A stretch of DNA of 64,000 nucleotides from Rhodospirillales bacterium (lineage in GTDB: Bacteria; Pseudomonadota; Alphaproteobacteria; Acetobacterales; Acetobacteraceae): NCBI GenBank assembly GCA_025352665.1, contig JANXSM010000129.1, forward strand, positions 1 to 64,000, in the 5' to 3' direction. Each line of letters opens with the position of its first letter. The stretch's first letter is position 1. The notes below the pieces were generated by a model, which was given only the letters and a program-made list of their open reading frames with translations, ran no database searches and was not told the DNA's origin. Below are positions 51,909-60,740 of this stretch, piece after piece. The position numbers and the translations under genes were made by a program.

Positions 51909-52214
51909 ATGCGCGGTGGTCCGCAGGATTTGCTCATACCGATTTGCCTTGTGTTCATCTCGATGCTCGGAGTTGGGTCGATCGCAGCGCCTGGACATGC
52001 GGGCGGGCCGGTCGCTGCGGTGTTTCCACCGTGGTGGGACCTGACGCAGAGCGTGTCCACGGCTTCGCGCTTTGGCACCGTGATCGCGGTGGGCGCCATC
52101 CCGTCCATCGTGGTGATGCAGCCGGAGCCTGGAGCGGATGTTTCTGGCCTGCATGGCGCCGGTGCATGGGGGATCATGGCGCCTGAATTCGTATTGGGAT
52201 GCCTGACACCATGA
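51909..52214 (+). CDS. small membrane/exported hypothetical protein
   Basis: This 101-residue protein has a long N-terminal hydrophobic stretch (LLIPICLVFISMLGVGSIAA), a VFPPWWD motif and a second hydrophobic region (FGTVIAVGAIPSIVVM). Function is unknown. AGGAAGG lies six bases before the start. It overlaps the broken chemoreceptor gene by four bases (ATGA), so the two were once one transcription unit. Confidence 0.65.
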   Translation: MRGGPQDLLIPICLVFISMLGVGSIAAPGHAGGPVAAVFPPWWDLTQSVSTASRFGTVIAVGAIPSIVVMQPEPGADVSGLHGAGAWGIMAPEFVLGCLTP

Positions 52215-53272
52215 CCCTGGCCCTCGATACGGCCGCAGCCGGCGCCGTAGGCCTGCCCGCGAACTTGCCCGCAAGCCTGGTCGAACTGCGGCGAACGGTG
52301 AGCAATTGCCTGGTGGCCACACTTTGGGTGCATGTGCCGATCCTTGCCTGGATCGCGGCTGTCAACGGTGGCAACGCCTCCGTTGTGGCCCCGGCGGCAG
52401 GTGGCCTGGCACTGTTGGCGAGCCTGCTGTGGCGGATGCGGCCTGATGCGTCGAGCACGCGCCTGACTATCGGCGTGGCGTTGATGATCATGGCCACGCT
52501 GGTGACCGCCGTGTGCCATGGCACGATCTGGCAGGCCGATACCCATATGTAGTACTTTGTCCTGCTCGCGATCCTCGCCGCTTATTGCGACCGCAACGTG
52601 CTGCTGGCCGGCGCCGGCACGGTGGCGGTGCATCATCTCGGCCTCAACTTTCTCGCCGCGGCGCTGGTGTTTCCAGACGGTCCCAATCTGTGGCGAGTGG
52701 TGCTGCACGCAGGCTGCCTCATCGTCGAGGCGCTGACACTGGTGCTGCTGGCGAACCGCCTGGTTGTGCTGTTCGTGCAGAGCGCCAAGGCACGGGCGGA
52801 GGCGCAGGCCGCGTCGGACCAGTTGACGGCTGCGATTGCCGAGCGGGCGGCAAACCTGGCGCAGCGCGACGTGGCGCACCGGCTGTCGCTGGAGCAATTG
52901 GCCGGCTCGTTCCATACCAGCCTGGGCCAGCTGGTCGGCGGCCTGTCTGAAGGGGCGGGCAGGCTTGGCGGCACCGCCGGGGCGATGACGGAGCTGGCCG
53001 GCAAAACCCGGCAGCGATCCGAGGGAGTGGCACGGTCGGCCGATGAGACGCGGCTTGGTGTGGAGACGATGGCCAATGCCGCCGAGACGCTGGCCGCGTC
53101 CATACAGTCGAGCCATGAGATGTCTGCGCACATCGCAGGCATCGGCGAGGCGGCGACGAACGCCGACGCGGCGGCGGGCGAGGTGCGTGAGGCAGCGACC
53201 GAGCTGACGCGCCAGGCGGCACAGTTCACGCTCGAGGCGCAGGGCTTCGTAGCCTCGGTGCGCGCGGCCTGA
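52211..53272 (+). pseudogene. methyl-accepting chemotaxis protein, nonsense codon plus tip deletion
   Basis: One frame encodes five or six membrane helices and a coiled-coil cytoplasmic part (with LEQLAGSFHTSLGQLVGGLS), typical of Acetobacteraceae chemoreceptors. It is interrupted at 52550-52552 by TAG in WQADTHM-stop-YF, where relatives have Tyr (HMYYF). In addition the C-terminus passes directly from NADAAAGEVREAA to TELTRQAAQFTLEAQGF. The conserved signalling hairpin tip (AGExGRGFAVVA and neighbours, more than 100 residues) that contacts CheA and CheW is missing. Two independent lesions mean that it cannot signal. Confidence 0.78.
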
Positions 53273-53392
53273 CGTCGGTCGGCGGATTGGGCGGCATACA
53301 CCGGAAGTTCCGGGCTACGAGACCGCGGCCGAGCGTGTAGGATGCGCGCCATCGTGGTTTGCGCAAGGAGCACGCGAATGGATCCGATAGCG

Positions 53393-53440
53393 GCAAGCGA
53401 CTGGGTTACGCGAGAAGCAAGCGACTGGGATCCGCGAGCA
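53393..53440. repeat. 24-bp imperfect tandem duplication
   Basis: Two copies of GCAAGCGACTGGG followed by TTACGCGAGAA or ATCCGCGAGCA lie at 53393-53416 and 53417-53440, just before the YibQ-like gene. No function is evident. Confidence 0.6.
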
Positions 53441-53465
53441 GAGTGCGGCTGAGAAAGGTCAGGGT

Positions 53466-54746
53466 GTGAGCGCGGACGCGGCTGCCGGTTTTATCCCGTC
53501 TTTGAGACTGCGGCACAGGTCCGCGCCGCGGCGCCCGCTGTCGCTGCGCCTGCTCTACGCCTTTTGGGGCGCCGTGATCGTCAGCGTTGGCGTCGGCGCC
53601 GGGGTGCTGCAGTGGCTCGGCCCGCCGGATGGTTCGTCCCACTTCGTTGAGCATGACGCCGTGGTTGTACCGAATGCTGCGGCTGGCTCCGGCAAGGAAG
53701 TCGCGGACCATGTTCCTGTCGCAGATGAGAACCACACCGTGGCGGCGGCCACCGCACCGGCGGGCGGCGGCCATGTCGCGGCCCTACCGGCCTTCCAAGG
53801 CGAGGCCGAGCACGGCTTTGCCCAGGCACTTCCGCCGGTGGCTCCCGCAGTGCCTCCGGCACCCTTGCCGCCGCGGCCTTCGGGCAGCGTGGCGCGGCCA
53901 GATGCCGGGCTGATGGAGTTGTCTGCGCTGTATGCCGGCGGCAAGCTGCCGCGCATCGGCGCGGACCGGCGAACCCCGATGCAGGCCTATGCCAGCCCGT
54001 TTAACGCCACCGATCCGCGACCGCGCGTGGCGGTGCTGCTGGGCGGCATCGGCATGAACGAGGCCGAGAGCCTCGCCGCCATGGCCGCCTTGCCGGCTGC
54101 GATCTCGCTTGCCGTTTCCCCCTATGCGTTCCGGCCGGAGGCCATGCTCGACCAGGCCCGCAACGGCGGACATGAGTTTCTGGTCTCCATCCCGATGGAG
54201 CCGCTGGGCTACCCGCTCAACGATCCCGGCAACCGCGCCCTGCTGACGGGTGCCACCGAGGCGACGAACGCACAGCGTCTGGAGTGGGTGCTGTCGCGAT
54301 TCGGGGGCTATGTCGGGGCCACCGGGGCGCTCGGCACGCTGCGCGGCGAGCGTTTTGCCGCAGCGACCGATCAGATGGCGCCAGTGCTCGACACGCTCGC
54401 CGATCGCGGCCTGCTGTATGTCGATCCGCGCCCCAACGTGGCGCGCCTGACCGGAAGTGCCGCCCAGCGGGGCGCTGGCCGGGGGGTCGATATCGTGCTC
54501 GACGAGCCGCCGGGCCGCACCGATATCGACCAGAAGCTGGCGCAGCTGGAACAGGCGGCGCGCGATCGCGGCAGTGCCCTGGGCATCGCCGGCCGTCCCA
54601 CGCCGGTGACGATCGCGCGGATCGCCGCCTGGGCGAGCTCTCTGGCCACGCGCGGCATCGCGCTTGCGCCGGTCTCCGTGGTGGTGCAGATGCCACGAGC
54701 GGCCAATGCCACCGCCACCCCCGTTCGGACCAATCTGCTGAAATGA
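53466..54746 (+). CDS. divergent polysaccharide deacetylase (YibQ/DUF610)
   Basis: This 426-residue protein has a membrane anchor (about residues 28-50, LLYAFWGAVIVSVGVGAGVL), a Pro/Ala-rich linker to about residue 150 and a C-terminal divergent polysaccharide deacetylase domain. Typical segments are RPRVAVLLGGIGMNEAESLAAMAALPAAISLAVSPYA and HEFLVSIPMEPLGYPLNDPG. It probably acts on the envelope in the periplasm. The start is GTG with AAGG about seven bases upstream. It overlaps rppH by four bases, an arrangement that is common in alphaproteobacteria. Confidence 0.87.
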   Translation: MSADAAAGFIPSLRLRHRSAPRRPLSLRLLYAFWGAVIVSVGVGAGVLQWLGPPDGSSHFVEHDAVVVPNAAAGSGKEVADHVPVADENHTVAAATAPAGGGHVAALPAFQGEAEHGFAQALPPVAPAVPPAPLPPRPSGSVARPDAGLMELSALYAGGKLPRIGADRRTPMQAYASPFNATDPRPRVAVLLGGIGMNEAESLAAMAALPAAISLAVSPYAFRPEAMLDQARNGGHEFLVSIPMEPLGYPLNDPGNRALLTGATEATNAQRLEWVLSRFGGYVGATGALGTLRGERFAAATDQMAPVLDTLADRGLLYVDPRPNVARLTGSAAQRGAGRGVDIVLDEPPGRTDIDQKLAQLEQAARDRGSALGIAGRPTPVTIARIAAWASSLATRGIALAPVSVVVQMPRAANATATPVRTNLLK

Positions 54747-55246
54747 CCGATTACAGCAAGCTGCCCTACCGGCCCAACGTGGGCGCCGTTCTGTTCAACC
54801 CGGCCGGCAAAATCTTTGTCGCGCGCCGCGCCGACTTGCCGAATGCCGAGGGGGCCGCCGGTGGCTGGCAGCTGCCGCAGGGCGGTATCGACAAAGGTGA
54901 GGATCCGCGCGGCGCCGTGCTGCGCGAGCTGGCCGAGGAGATCGGCACCGACAAGGCCGAGATCATCGGCGAGCATCCGGAGTGGCTGACCTATGATTTG
55001 CCGCCCGAACTGCTCGGCAAGCAGCTCGGCGGTCGATACAAGGGCCAGCGCCAGCGCTGGTTTGCGTTGCGCTTCACCGGACAGGACAGCGACATCCGGC
55101 TTGATGCCGATCCGCATCCCGAGTTCGACGCCTGGCGCTGGGCCGCACTCTCGGAGCTGCCGGCCCTGGCAGTGCCCTTCAAGCGAACCATCTATGAGGT
55201 CCTCGCGGTCTCGTTCATCCCCTTTGCCGCGTGCCTTGCACCCTGA
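54743..55246 (+). CDS. rppH: RNA pyrophosphohydrolase
   Basis: This 167-residue Nudix hydrolase removes pyrophosphate from mRNA 5' ends to trigger decay. The start YRPNVGAVLFNPAGKIFVARR and the Nudix box GGIDKGEDPRGAVLRELAEEIG (residues 48-69) are clear. WQLPQGGID and GQRQRWFALRF are typical of RppH/NudH. It is translationally coupled to the YibQ-like gene. Confidence 0.95.
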   Translation: MTDYSKLPYRPNVGAVLFNPAGKIFVARRADLPNAEGAAGGWQLPQGGIDKGEDPRGAVLRELAEEIGTDKAEIIGEHPEWLTYDLPPELLGKQLGGRYKGQRQRWFALRFTGQDSDIRLDADPHPEFDAWRWAALSELPALAVPFKRTIYEVLAVSFIPFAACLAP

Positions 55247-55254
55247 GGTTCCCC

Positions 55255-55746
55255 ATGCTGCTTCGCACGATGTTCGCCGCCGTTTCCATGGCGACCGCCT
55301 CGCTGCCGGCCCTTGCCATCGGGTCTGCCCAGGCGGCGGATGGCGATGGCACGCGGATCGGCAAGGTGGACACCACGTTTCGCGTGGTGGGCCGCAACGA
55401 CCGCATCGTCATCGATCGTTACGACGATCCACGGGTAGATGGGGTGAGCTGCTACATGTCGCGCGCCGAAACCGGCGGTGTCGCAGGGTCGTTCGGGCTG
55501 GCGACAGACCCAAACCGCTTTTCGATCGCCTGCCGCGCCACCGGCCCGGTGACCTTGCGCGGCAAGGTGCCGGACAACGAGGTGGTGTTCGGCGAAAAGA
55601 TGAGCCCGCTGTTCAAAGAGATCCGCGTGTCGCGGCTGTTCGACAAGGACAAGCAGGTGTTGGTCTATCTCGTGTGGTCGACGATCAGCCTTGGCAAGGA
55701 CGGCAGCGCGTTCAACAGCGTGACCGCGGTGCCGCTGAACAAGTAG
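55255..55746 (+). CDS. creA: CreA-family exported protein
   Basis: This 163-residue protein has a signal peptide (residues 1-27, ending SAQA-ADG) and the CreA family sequence IGKVDTTFRVVGRNDRIVIDRYDDPRVDGVSCYMSRA. FKEIRVSRLFDKDKQVLVYLVW follows further on. The biochemical function of CreA proteins is unknown. It lies nine bases after rppH. Confidence 0.93.
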   Translation: MLLRTMFAAVSMATASLPALAIGSAQAADGDGTRIGKVDTTFRVVGRNDRIVIDRYDDPRVDGVSCYMSRAETGGVAGSFGLATDPNRFSIACRATGPVTLRGKVPDNEVVFGEKMSPLFKEIRVSRLFDKDKQVLVYLVWSTISLGKDGSAFNSVTAVPLNK

Positions 55747-55773
55747 GTTTCTCGCGCCGTTTGAACTGCGCGG

Positions 55774-55968
55774 TCATCCTTCATGATCGGTCGCCGGGTC
55801 GAGTTTCGCCTGTTCGACGGCACCGCGGGCCTTCTCGTCGGCCAGGCGATCAGCGTTTCTTTGCGCCCGCGTGCGACTGTACCGCGCGCGCTGCGCCTCC
55901 GCTTCCACGGCGGCCGCGGCCTTGGCGCGTTGCTTCTTCACCTGTCGGAGGTTGACCAGATCGCCCAT
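55774..55968 (-). CDS. DUF4169 family small charged protein
   Basis: This 64-residue, highly charged helical protein starts with MGDLVNLRQVKKQRAKA and continues with SRTRAQRNADRLADEKAR, matching the DUF4169 pattern found widely in alphaproteobacteria. Function is unknown. It is convergent with creA and divergent from the dienelactone hydrolase gene. Confidence 0.82.
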   Translation of the reverse strand: MGDLVNLRQVKKQRAKAAAAVEAEAQRARYSRTRAQRNADRLADEKARGAVEQAKLDPATDHEG

Positions 55969-56018
55969 ATCGCCATCCTGCGCGCGCTATTCTTCAGGTC
56001 AAGCAGCAGGAGCCTTCA

Positions 56019-56681
56019 ATGGGCAGCAACATCACACTCACCGCCGCCGACGGTCACAGTTTCTCGGCCTGGGCGGACGGGCCGGCGGATGCGAAGCACG
56101 GTCTCGTCATCATTCAGGAGATCTTTGGCGTCAATCATCACATCCGCGATGTCTGCGCGAAATTTGCAGCCGAGGGCTACAGGGTCATCGCTCCGGCACT
56201 GTTCGACCGGGCCGAACGCGGCGTGGAACTTGGCTACACCGGCGATGACGTGGCTGCTGGAGTCGCGCTCCGCAGCAAGGTCAAGGACGCCGACGTGATG
56301 CTCGACGTCGCTGCCTGCGCCAAGGAGCTTGGCGACAGGTCCTTGGGGATCGTCGGGTATTGCTGGGGCGGCACCATCGCCTGGTGGGGCGCCACCCGCT
56401 CCACCACCTTCAAGGCGGCAGTCGGCTGGTATGGCGGCGGGATCGCGGCCACCCGCGCCGAGACGCCGAATGCGGCGGTGCAGCTGCATTTTGGCGAGCA
56501 GGATCACGGCATCCCATTGTCCGACGTGGAGTTGATCAAGCAGGCCCAGCCGGGTGTGGAGGTATTCGTCTACGAAGGCGCCCAGCACGGCTTCGGCTGC
56601 GACGAGAGAGCCAGTTTCTCGCCGAAGGATGCCGCCCTCGCGCAGCAGCGCACGCTGGCCTTCTTCGTGGCGCAGCTCTGA
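56019..56681 (+). CDS. dienelactone hydrolase family protein
   Basis: This 220-residue cytosolic alpha/beta hydrolase has the nucleophile elbow GYCWGG (Cys near residue 112), typical of dienelactone hydrolases. The catalytic Asp is in FGEQDHGIP and the His in YEGAQHGFGC near residue 188. It would hydrolyse a lactone or ester; no aromatic ring-cleavage genes are adjacent. AGGAG lies about nine bases before the start. Confidence 0.9.
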   Translation: MGSNITLTAADGHSFSAWADGPADAKHGLVIIQEIFGVNHHIRDVCAKFAAEGYRVIAPALFDRAERGVELGYTGDDVAAGVALRSKVKDADVMLDVAACAKELGDRSLGIVGYCWGGTIAWWGATRSTTFKAAVGWYGGGIAATRAETPNAAVQLHFGEQDHGIPLSDVELIKQAQPGVEVFVYEGAQHGFGCDERASFSPKDAALAQQRTLAFFVAQL

Positions 56682-56688
56682 CACATCA

Positions 56689-56715
56689 CGGCCCGGGGCT
56701 GATGTGCCCGGGCCG
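56689..56715. terminator. bidirectional terminator between convergent genes
   Basis: CGGCCCGGG and CCCGGGCCG form a perfect nine-base stem around a nine-base loop, with GTTT following on the plus strand. It lies between the convergent dienelactone hydrolase and phnE stop codons, so it can serve both. Confidence 0.7.
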
Positions 56716-56718
56716 GTT

Positions 56719-57594
56719 TCAGACCGCGCGCGGTCCGATGATTGCCATGCGCAGGCGCGTCGAGGCGTAGTCGATGGCAGAGACGGTGATCAGCAGCATC
56801 AGGATGATGAACGACACCTGCTGCCATTCCAGTGTGCGGATCATTTCTGACAGCGATAGGCCGATGCCGCCGGCGCCGACGATGCCGATGATGGTGGCGG
56901 AGCGGGTGTTGCTTTCGAAGAAATACAAAAGCTGGCTCAGCATCACCGGCAGCACCTGCGGCAGCATGCCAAAGCGCACCGCCTCCACGTCGCTGCCGCC
57001 GCTGGACAGGACGCCTTCCACCGATTTGCGGTCGATCGCCTCGATGGCTTCGGAGAACAGCTTGCCGAGGGCGCCGAAGTCCGAGCAGATGATGGCGAGC
57101 ACACCGGCGAACGGGCCGAGGCCGACCACGTTAATCCAGATCAACGCCCAGATCAGCGTGTCCACCCCACGGATGGTGTCGAGGAAGCGTCGTGAGAGAA
57201 TGTGGATGATCCAGTTCGGCACCACGTTGCGGGCGGCGAGAAAGCTGAACGGAAACGCCAGCAGTGCCGCGCCGAGCGTGCCCAGGAAGGCCATGCCCAG
57301 CGTCTCGGCGAGCTGTTCGAGATACAGCAGGAACCGCGCCATGGTTTCGGGAGTTGGCGGCAGCATCACCCCCAGGATCACCAGCAGCTGGTTGCCGCCG
57401 CGGGTGATCATGTCGAAGGTGAAGCCGAGGTAGATCAGGCCGGCAACGAACATCGCGATCACACCGGCGGCGATCAGCGCGGGCGTGACCTGGGAGTGCC
57501 AGACCGGCTTGAAATGCGCCGGATGACGCGCAGCAATGGCCGCCTGGGAGGACAGGATCGCATCGCGCAGTCGCGAGGAGGAGGTGATGCTCAC
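56719..57594 (-). CDS. phnE: phosphonate-type ABC permease (second PhnE)
   Basis: This 291-residue inner-membrane permease has about six helices and the PhnE traits FLGTLGAALLAFPFSFLAARN, RGVDTLIWALIWINVVGLGPFAG and GIGLSLSEMIRTLEW. It forms the pore with the other PhnE encoded immediately upstream; the genes overlap by four bases. It is the last gene of the phnCDEE operon, ending at a strong hairpin. Confidence 0.92.
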   Translation of the reverse strand: MSITSSSRLRDAILSSQAAIAARHPAHFKPVWHSQVTPALIAAGVIAMFVAGLIYLGFTFDMITRGGNQLLVILGVMLPPTPETMARFLLYLEQLAETLGMAFLGTLGAALLAFPFSFLAARNVVPNWIIHILSRRFLDTIRGVDTLIWALIWINVVGLGPFAGVLAIICSDFGALGKLFSEAIEAIDRKSVEGVLSSGGSDVEAVRFGMLPQVLPVMLSQLLYFFESNTRSATIIGIVGAGGIGLSLSEMIRTLEWQQVSFIILMLLITVSAIDYASTRLRMAIIGPRAV

Positions 57595-58535
57595 GCGTGG
57601 CGCTCCGCACCGATAAGCCGATGCCGCAGTTTCTCGGTGCCGTAGTCGATCAGCATGACGGTTGCGATCAGCAGCACCAGAATCGCGCTGACGTCGGAAT
57701 AGTAGAATTTGCGGATCGACACGATCAGCGTGTCGCCGATGCCGCCCGCGCCGACGAAGCCCATCACGGCGGCCCCGCGCACGTTGATCTCAAAGCGTAG
57801 AAGCGCGTAGCTGAGGAAGTTGGACTGCACCTGTGGCAGCACGGCGAAGCGGACCTGCTGCATCCAGGTGCCGCCGGCGGAGGAGATACCCTCGACCGGC
57901 TTCATGTCGATATTCTCGATCACTTCGGCAAACAGCTTGCCGAGCGCTCCAGTGGTGTGGATGGCGATGGCGATCACGCCCGGGACCGCGCCGAGGCCGA
58001 AGGCGTAGACGAACACCAGTGCGAACACGAGTTCCGGCACCGTGCGGCCGAATTCGAGGATGCGGCGCACGATCAGCACCACCCAGCGGCTGCGCACCAG
58101 GTTGGTGCAGGCTGTGAAGCACAGCGCGAAGGCGATCACGGCGCCGGCGAGCGTGCCGACATAGGCCATCACCAGCGTTTCGCCGAGCAGCCGCAGCCAG
58201 GTGCCGACGCCCCAGAACCACTCGGCGGGATCGCTCCAGACCCGTTCCCCGCTGTCGAGCTTGAAGATCGCGTCGATGTAGTTGCCAAAAGCCGGAAGCT
58301 TGGTGAAGAAGGTGATCGGCCGCACCTCGGCGGCCCAGCAGGCGAGCAGGAAGGCCACGAGAAACACGATCGCTGCCTGGAACAGACGGCGACGGCGTTC
58401 ACCAACGGACCGGGCATAGTCGGCGACGAGTTGAGCAATCTCGGCGGTCGCGACGGGACGGATGGTCTGGGCCAAAACGGGCTTCCGAGGCTGGTTCCAA
58501 CCGGGTTCGCCGGCGAAGTGAGGATTGGTCGTCAT
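57591..58535 (-). CDS. phnE: phosphonate-type ABC permease (first PhnE)
   Basis: This 314-residue inner-membrane permease has a cytosolic N-terminus of about 50 residues, then six helices. Family segments are YVGTLAGAVIAFALCF, RTVPELVFALVFVYAFGLGAVPG (EAA-like), ENIDMKPVEGISSAGGTWMQQVRFAVLPQV and FVGAGGIGDTL. It pairs with the second PhnE. A gap of 145 bases separates it from phnD, with no separate promoter evident to me. Confidence 0.92.
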   Translation of the reverse strand: MTTNPHFAGEPGWNQPRKPVLAQTIRPVATAEIAQLVADYARSVGERRRRLFQAAIVFLVAFLLACWAAEVRPITFFTKLPAFGNYIDAIFKLDSGERVWSDPAEWFWGVGTWLRLLGETLVMAYVGTLAGAVIAFALCFTACTNLVRSRWVVLIVRRILEFGRTVPELVFALVFVYAFGLGAVPGVIAIAIHTTGALGKLFAEVIENIDMKPVEGISSAGGTWMQQVRFAVLPQVQSNFLSYALLRFEINVRGAAVMGFVGAGGIGDTLIVSIRKFYYSDVSAILVLLIATVMLIDYGTEKLRHRLIGAERHA

Positions 58536-58680
58536 GTATGGCGTGCCGCGTCGGCGATGGCCGCAGCCGGCACGGCAAAAGGGTCGAAGTTCATCGCACG
58601 CCCCTCAACGGCTGCGACCGGCCCAGCATCCGGTCTGGAAGCAGGGCCGGCCAATCAGGATTTCAGCCGCAACGTTGGGT

Positions 58681-59619
58681 TCAGGAGGCCTTGCGCAGCG
58701 AGTCCACGAAGCGGACCAGCTTCACAGTGTCGTCGTATTTGGCGGTGGTCATGTCCTCGAAACCCTTGTTCTGGCCGTCCGACAGGCGGGCGAACTCGGT
58801 CTTGGCCTTGGTCGGTGCGTCCTTGAACGCCTTGACGATGCCGGCCTTCAGATCGGCCGGCAGGTCTTCGAGCAACGCGTAAGGGCCGTTCAGGATCGAG
58901 GGTGACTTCTCGATGATGCGGAAGTCGGAATACTGCATCGGCTTGCCGTCGGCAAACTTCAGCATGCCCTTGGTGAGCATCTGGGTCAGCGTGCTGCTCT
59001 GCTCGTTGGTCCAGGCGTTGGCGCAAATATCGACCTGCCCCTGGGCGAGCGCGATCACCGCGTTCTCATGGCTGCCGGTGAACACGACCTTGCTGAAGAA
59101 TTCGTCCGGCTTGATCTTCATTTCGTTCAACACGAAACGCGGCATGTTGTTGCCCGAGGTGGAGTTCGGGTCGACCAGGCCGAGGTTCTTGCCCTTGAGG
59201 TCGGCGACCTTCTGGTACGGGCTTTTGGCGAGCACGTAGAACACCGAGTAATAGCCGTCCGAGCCGTCGCCGTTCATGTCGGTCAGCACGGCTTCGGTCT
59301 TCACGCCGATGATACGCGCGCGGGCGAATGAGGCCGCACCGTAGTTGGCGATGTGCACGTTGCCCGAGCGCTGGCCCTCGATGACGGCGGCGTAGTCATT
59401 GGCGACGCGCAGCTTCACGGGGGTGCCGATTTCCTTGGAGAGATAGGCGAGGAACGGCGTCCAACGGTCCATCACGCCGGCGGCGTTCTCGGCGGGGACG
59501 ATGGCGAAGGTCAGCTCGGGATATGCCGCCTTCCAGCTCTGTGCTGAGGCCACGCTGGCCAGGAGGGGGGTGGCGGCGACGGCTGCGGCGGTGGCGAATA
59601 GCGAACGGCGGGTGATCAT
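58681..59619 (-). CDS. phnD: phosphonate/phosphate-binding protein PhnD
   Basis: This 312-residue periplasmic binding protein has a signal peptide (ITRRSLFATAAAVAATPLLA, Tat-like RRSLF). The PhnD body shows LTFAIVPAENAAGVMDRWTPFLAYLSKEIGTPV, GLVDPNSTSGNNMPRFVL and HENAVIALAQGQVDICANAW. The start at 59619 is preferred to ATG at 59625 because GAGGAGA is then eight bases upstream. The ligand may be phosphonate, phosphite or phosphate; no C-P lyase genes are in the window. Confidence 0.93.
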   Translation of the reverse strand: MITRRSLFATAAAVAATPLLASVASAQSWKAAYPELTFAIVPAENAAGVMDRWTPFLAYLSKEIGTPVKLRVANDYAAVIEGQRSGNVHIANYGAASFARARIIGVKTEAVLTDMNGDGSDGYYSVFYVLAKSPYQKVADLKGKNLGLVDPNSTSGNNMPRFVLNEMKIKPDEFFSKVVFTGSHENAVIALAQGQVDICANAWTNEQSSTLTQMLTKGMLKFADGKPMQYSDFRIIEKSPSILNGPYALLEDLPADLKAGIVKAFKDAPTKAKTEFARLSDGQNKGFEDMTTAKYDDTVKLVRFVDSLRKAS

Positions 59620-59643
59620 GGGCATTCTCCTCAGGGAATAAAG

Positions 59644-60429
59644 TCAGGCGGGAACGACAGCCTGGGAAGCGACAGCTGGGGCCATGACGTCCCCGGCTTC
59701 CAGGCCGTACAGCTCGCGGGCCACTGCTTCGGTGAGTGCGGCCGGCACGTCGTCGAACACCACCCGGCCCTGCGCCATGCCGACCAGGCGGTCGCAATAG
59801 GTGCGCGCGAGGTCGAGTGAATGCAGGTTGCAGATGATGGTGATGCCGAACTCACGGTTGATCCGCAGCAGAGCGTCCATCACCACCTTGGTGTTGCGCG
59901 GGTCGAGCGAGGCGATCGGCTCGTCGGCCAGGATCAGGTCGGGCTCCTGCACCAAGGCGCGGCAAATGGCCACGCGCTGCTGCTGGCCGCCGGACAGCTG
60001 GTCCGCGCGCTGGGCGGCAAGGGCTGCGATGTCGAGCTGTTCGAGGGCGGCGAGCGCAATCACCCGGTCCTCGTGCGACCACGCCTTCAGCATGGCGCGC
60101 CAGCCGGGCATGTGGCCCAGGCGGCCCATCAGCACGTTGGTCAGCACATCCACCCGGCCGACCAGGTTGAACTGCTGGAAGATCATCGCGCAGCGACGGC
60201 GCCAGCTGCGCAACGCCCCGCCTTTCAGCGCGGTGACGTTGAGGCCCTCGAAGGTGATGGTTCCGGCGGTGGGGTCCACCAGACGATTTATCATGCGCAA
60301 AAGCGTGGATTTTCCTGCCCCTGACCGGCCGATCACGCCGATGAAGGCGCCGTGCGGGATTTCGAGCGTAATATCTCGGGCGGCGAAACGGTCGCCATAG
60401 GAGCGGGACAGGCCGGCGATACGGAGCAT
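59644..60429 (-). CDS. phnC: phosphonate-type ABC ATPase PhnC
   Basis: This 261-residue ATPase of the phn importer has Walker [10 protein letters not shown] near residue 35, signature [15 protein letters not shown] near 150 and Walker [15 protein letters not shown]. The PhnC-specific [23 protein letters not shown] segment is also present. GAGGG lies seven bases before the start. It is the first gene of phnCDEE, 41 bases downstream of a Pho box. Confidence 0.94.
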   Translation of the reverse strand: MLRIAGLSRSYGDRFAARDITLEIPHGAFIGVIGRSGAGKSTLLRMINRLVDPTAGTITFEGLNVTALKGGALRSWRRRCAMIFQQFNLVGRVDVLTNVLMGRLGHMPGWRAMLKAWSHEDRVIALAALEQLDIAALAAQRADQLSGGQQQRVAICRALVQEPDLILADEPIASLDPRNTKVVMDALLRINREFGITIICNLHSLDLARTYCDRLVGMAQGRVVFDDVPAALTEAVARELYGLEAGDVMAPAVASQAVVPA

Positions 60430-60740
60430 GCAACCCTCATGCGGTTGGTGGCGAGATACACCGCGCATGGTGACAGGTTCATGACGGTTGTGTTCAAGTG
60501 ATATGACGATAATCCCCAGCCTGGGCCCTCGGCCTGGACCCCTGGCCCGACCGGTGCCGCGACGGCTGCGGCCCGGCGCATGGCGCAGGGCTGGCGCGCC
60601 TCGCCCACCCCGCAGAACCATGGCGCGCGCGCGGCTATTCCTGTATCCAGCCGTTTCGCGCGACATCCTGGGCCGACCGCCATGCCCTGCCCGATGCCGC
60701 CCCATCAAGAATATCCTGTTAAAGACTGGCCCTATCCGCA
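60430..60740. promoter_or_regulatory. 311-bp divergent intergenic region, phnC / helicase
   Basis: This is the only gene-free stretch over 300 bases. Its phnC-proximal third holds the Pho box (60470-60487) and an extra half-site (60503-60509). A candidate -10 (TGTATCT on the minus strand, 60454-60460) lies at the expected spacing downstream of the box. The remainder toward the helicase is GC-rich with no open frame that I can support and no clear ribosome site before the helicase ATG. Confidence 0.6.
60470..60509 (-). promoter_or_regulatory. tandem PhoB binding sites (Pho box)
   Basis: On the minus strand the 18-base box CCGTCATGAACCTGTCAC (60470-60487) matches two CTGTCAT-type heptamers 11 bases apart. 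Continuing the same 11-base phase, 60492 is degenerate and 60503-60509 is again a good half-site (TCGTCAT). Phased half-sites at 60470, 60481 and 60503 are what PhoB dimers bind. The box lies 41 bases upstream of phnC, predicting induction by phosphate starvation. Confidence 0.75.
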
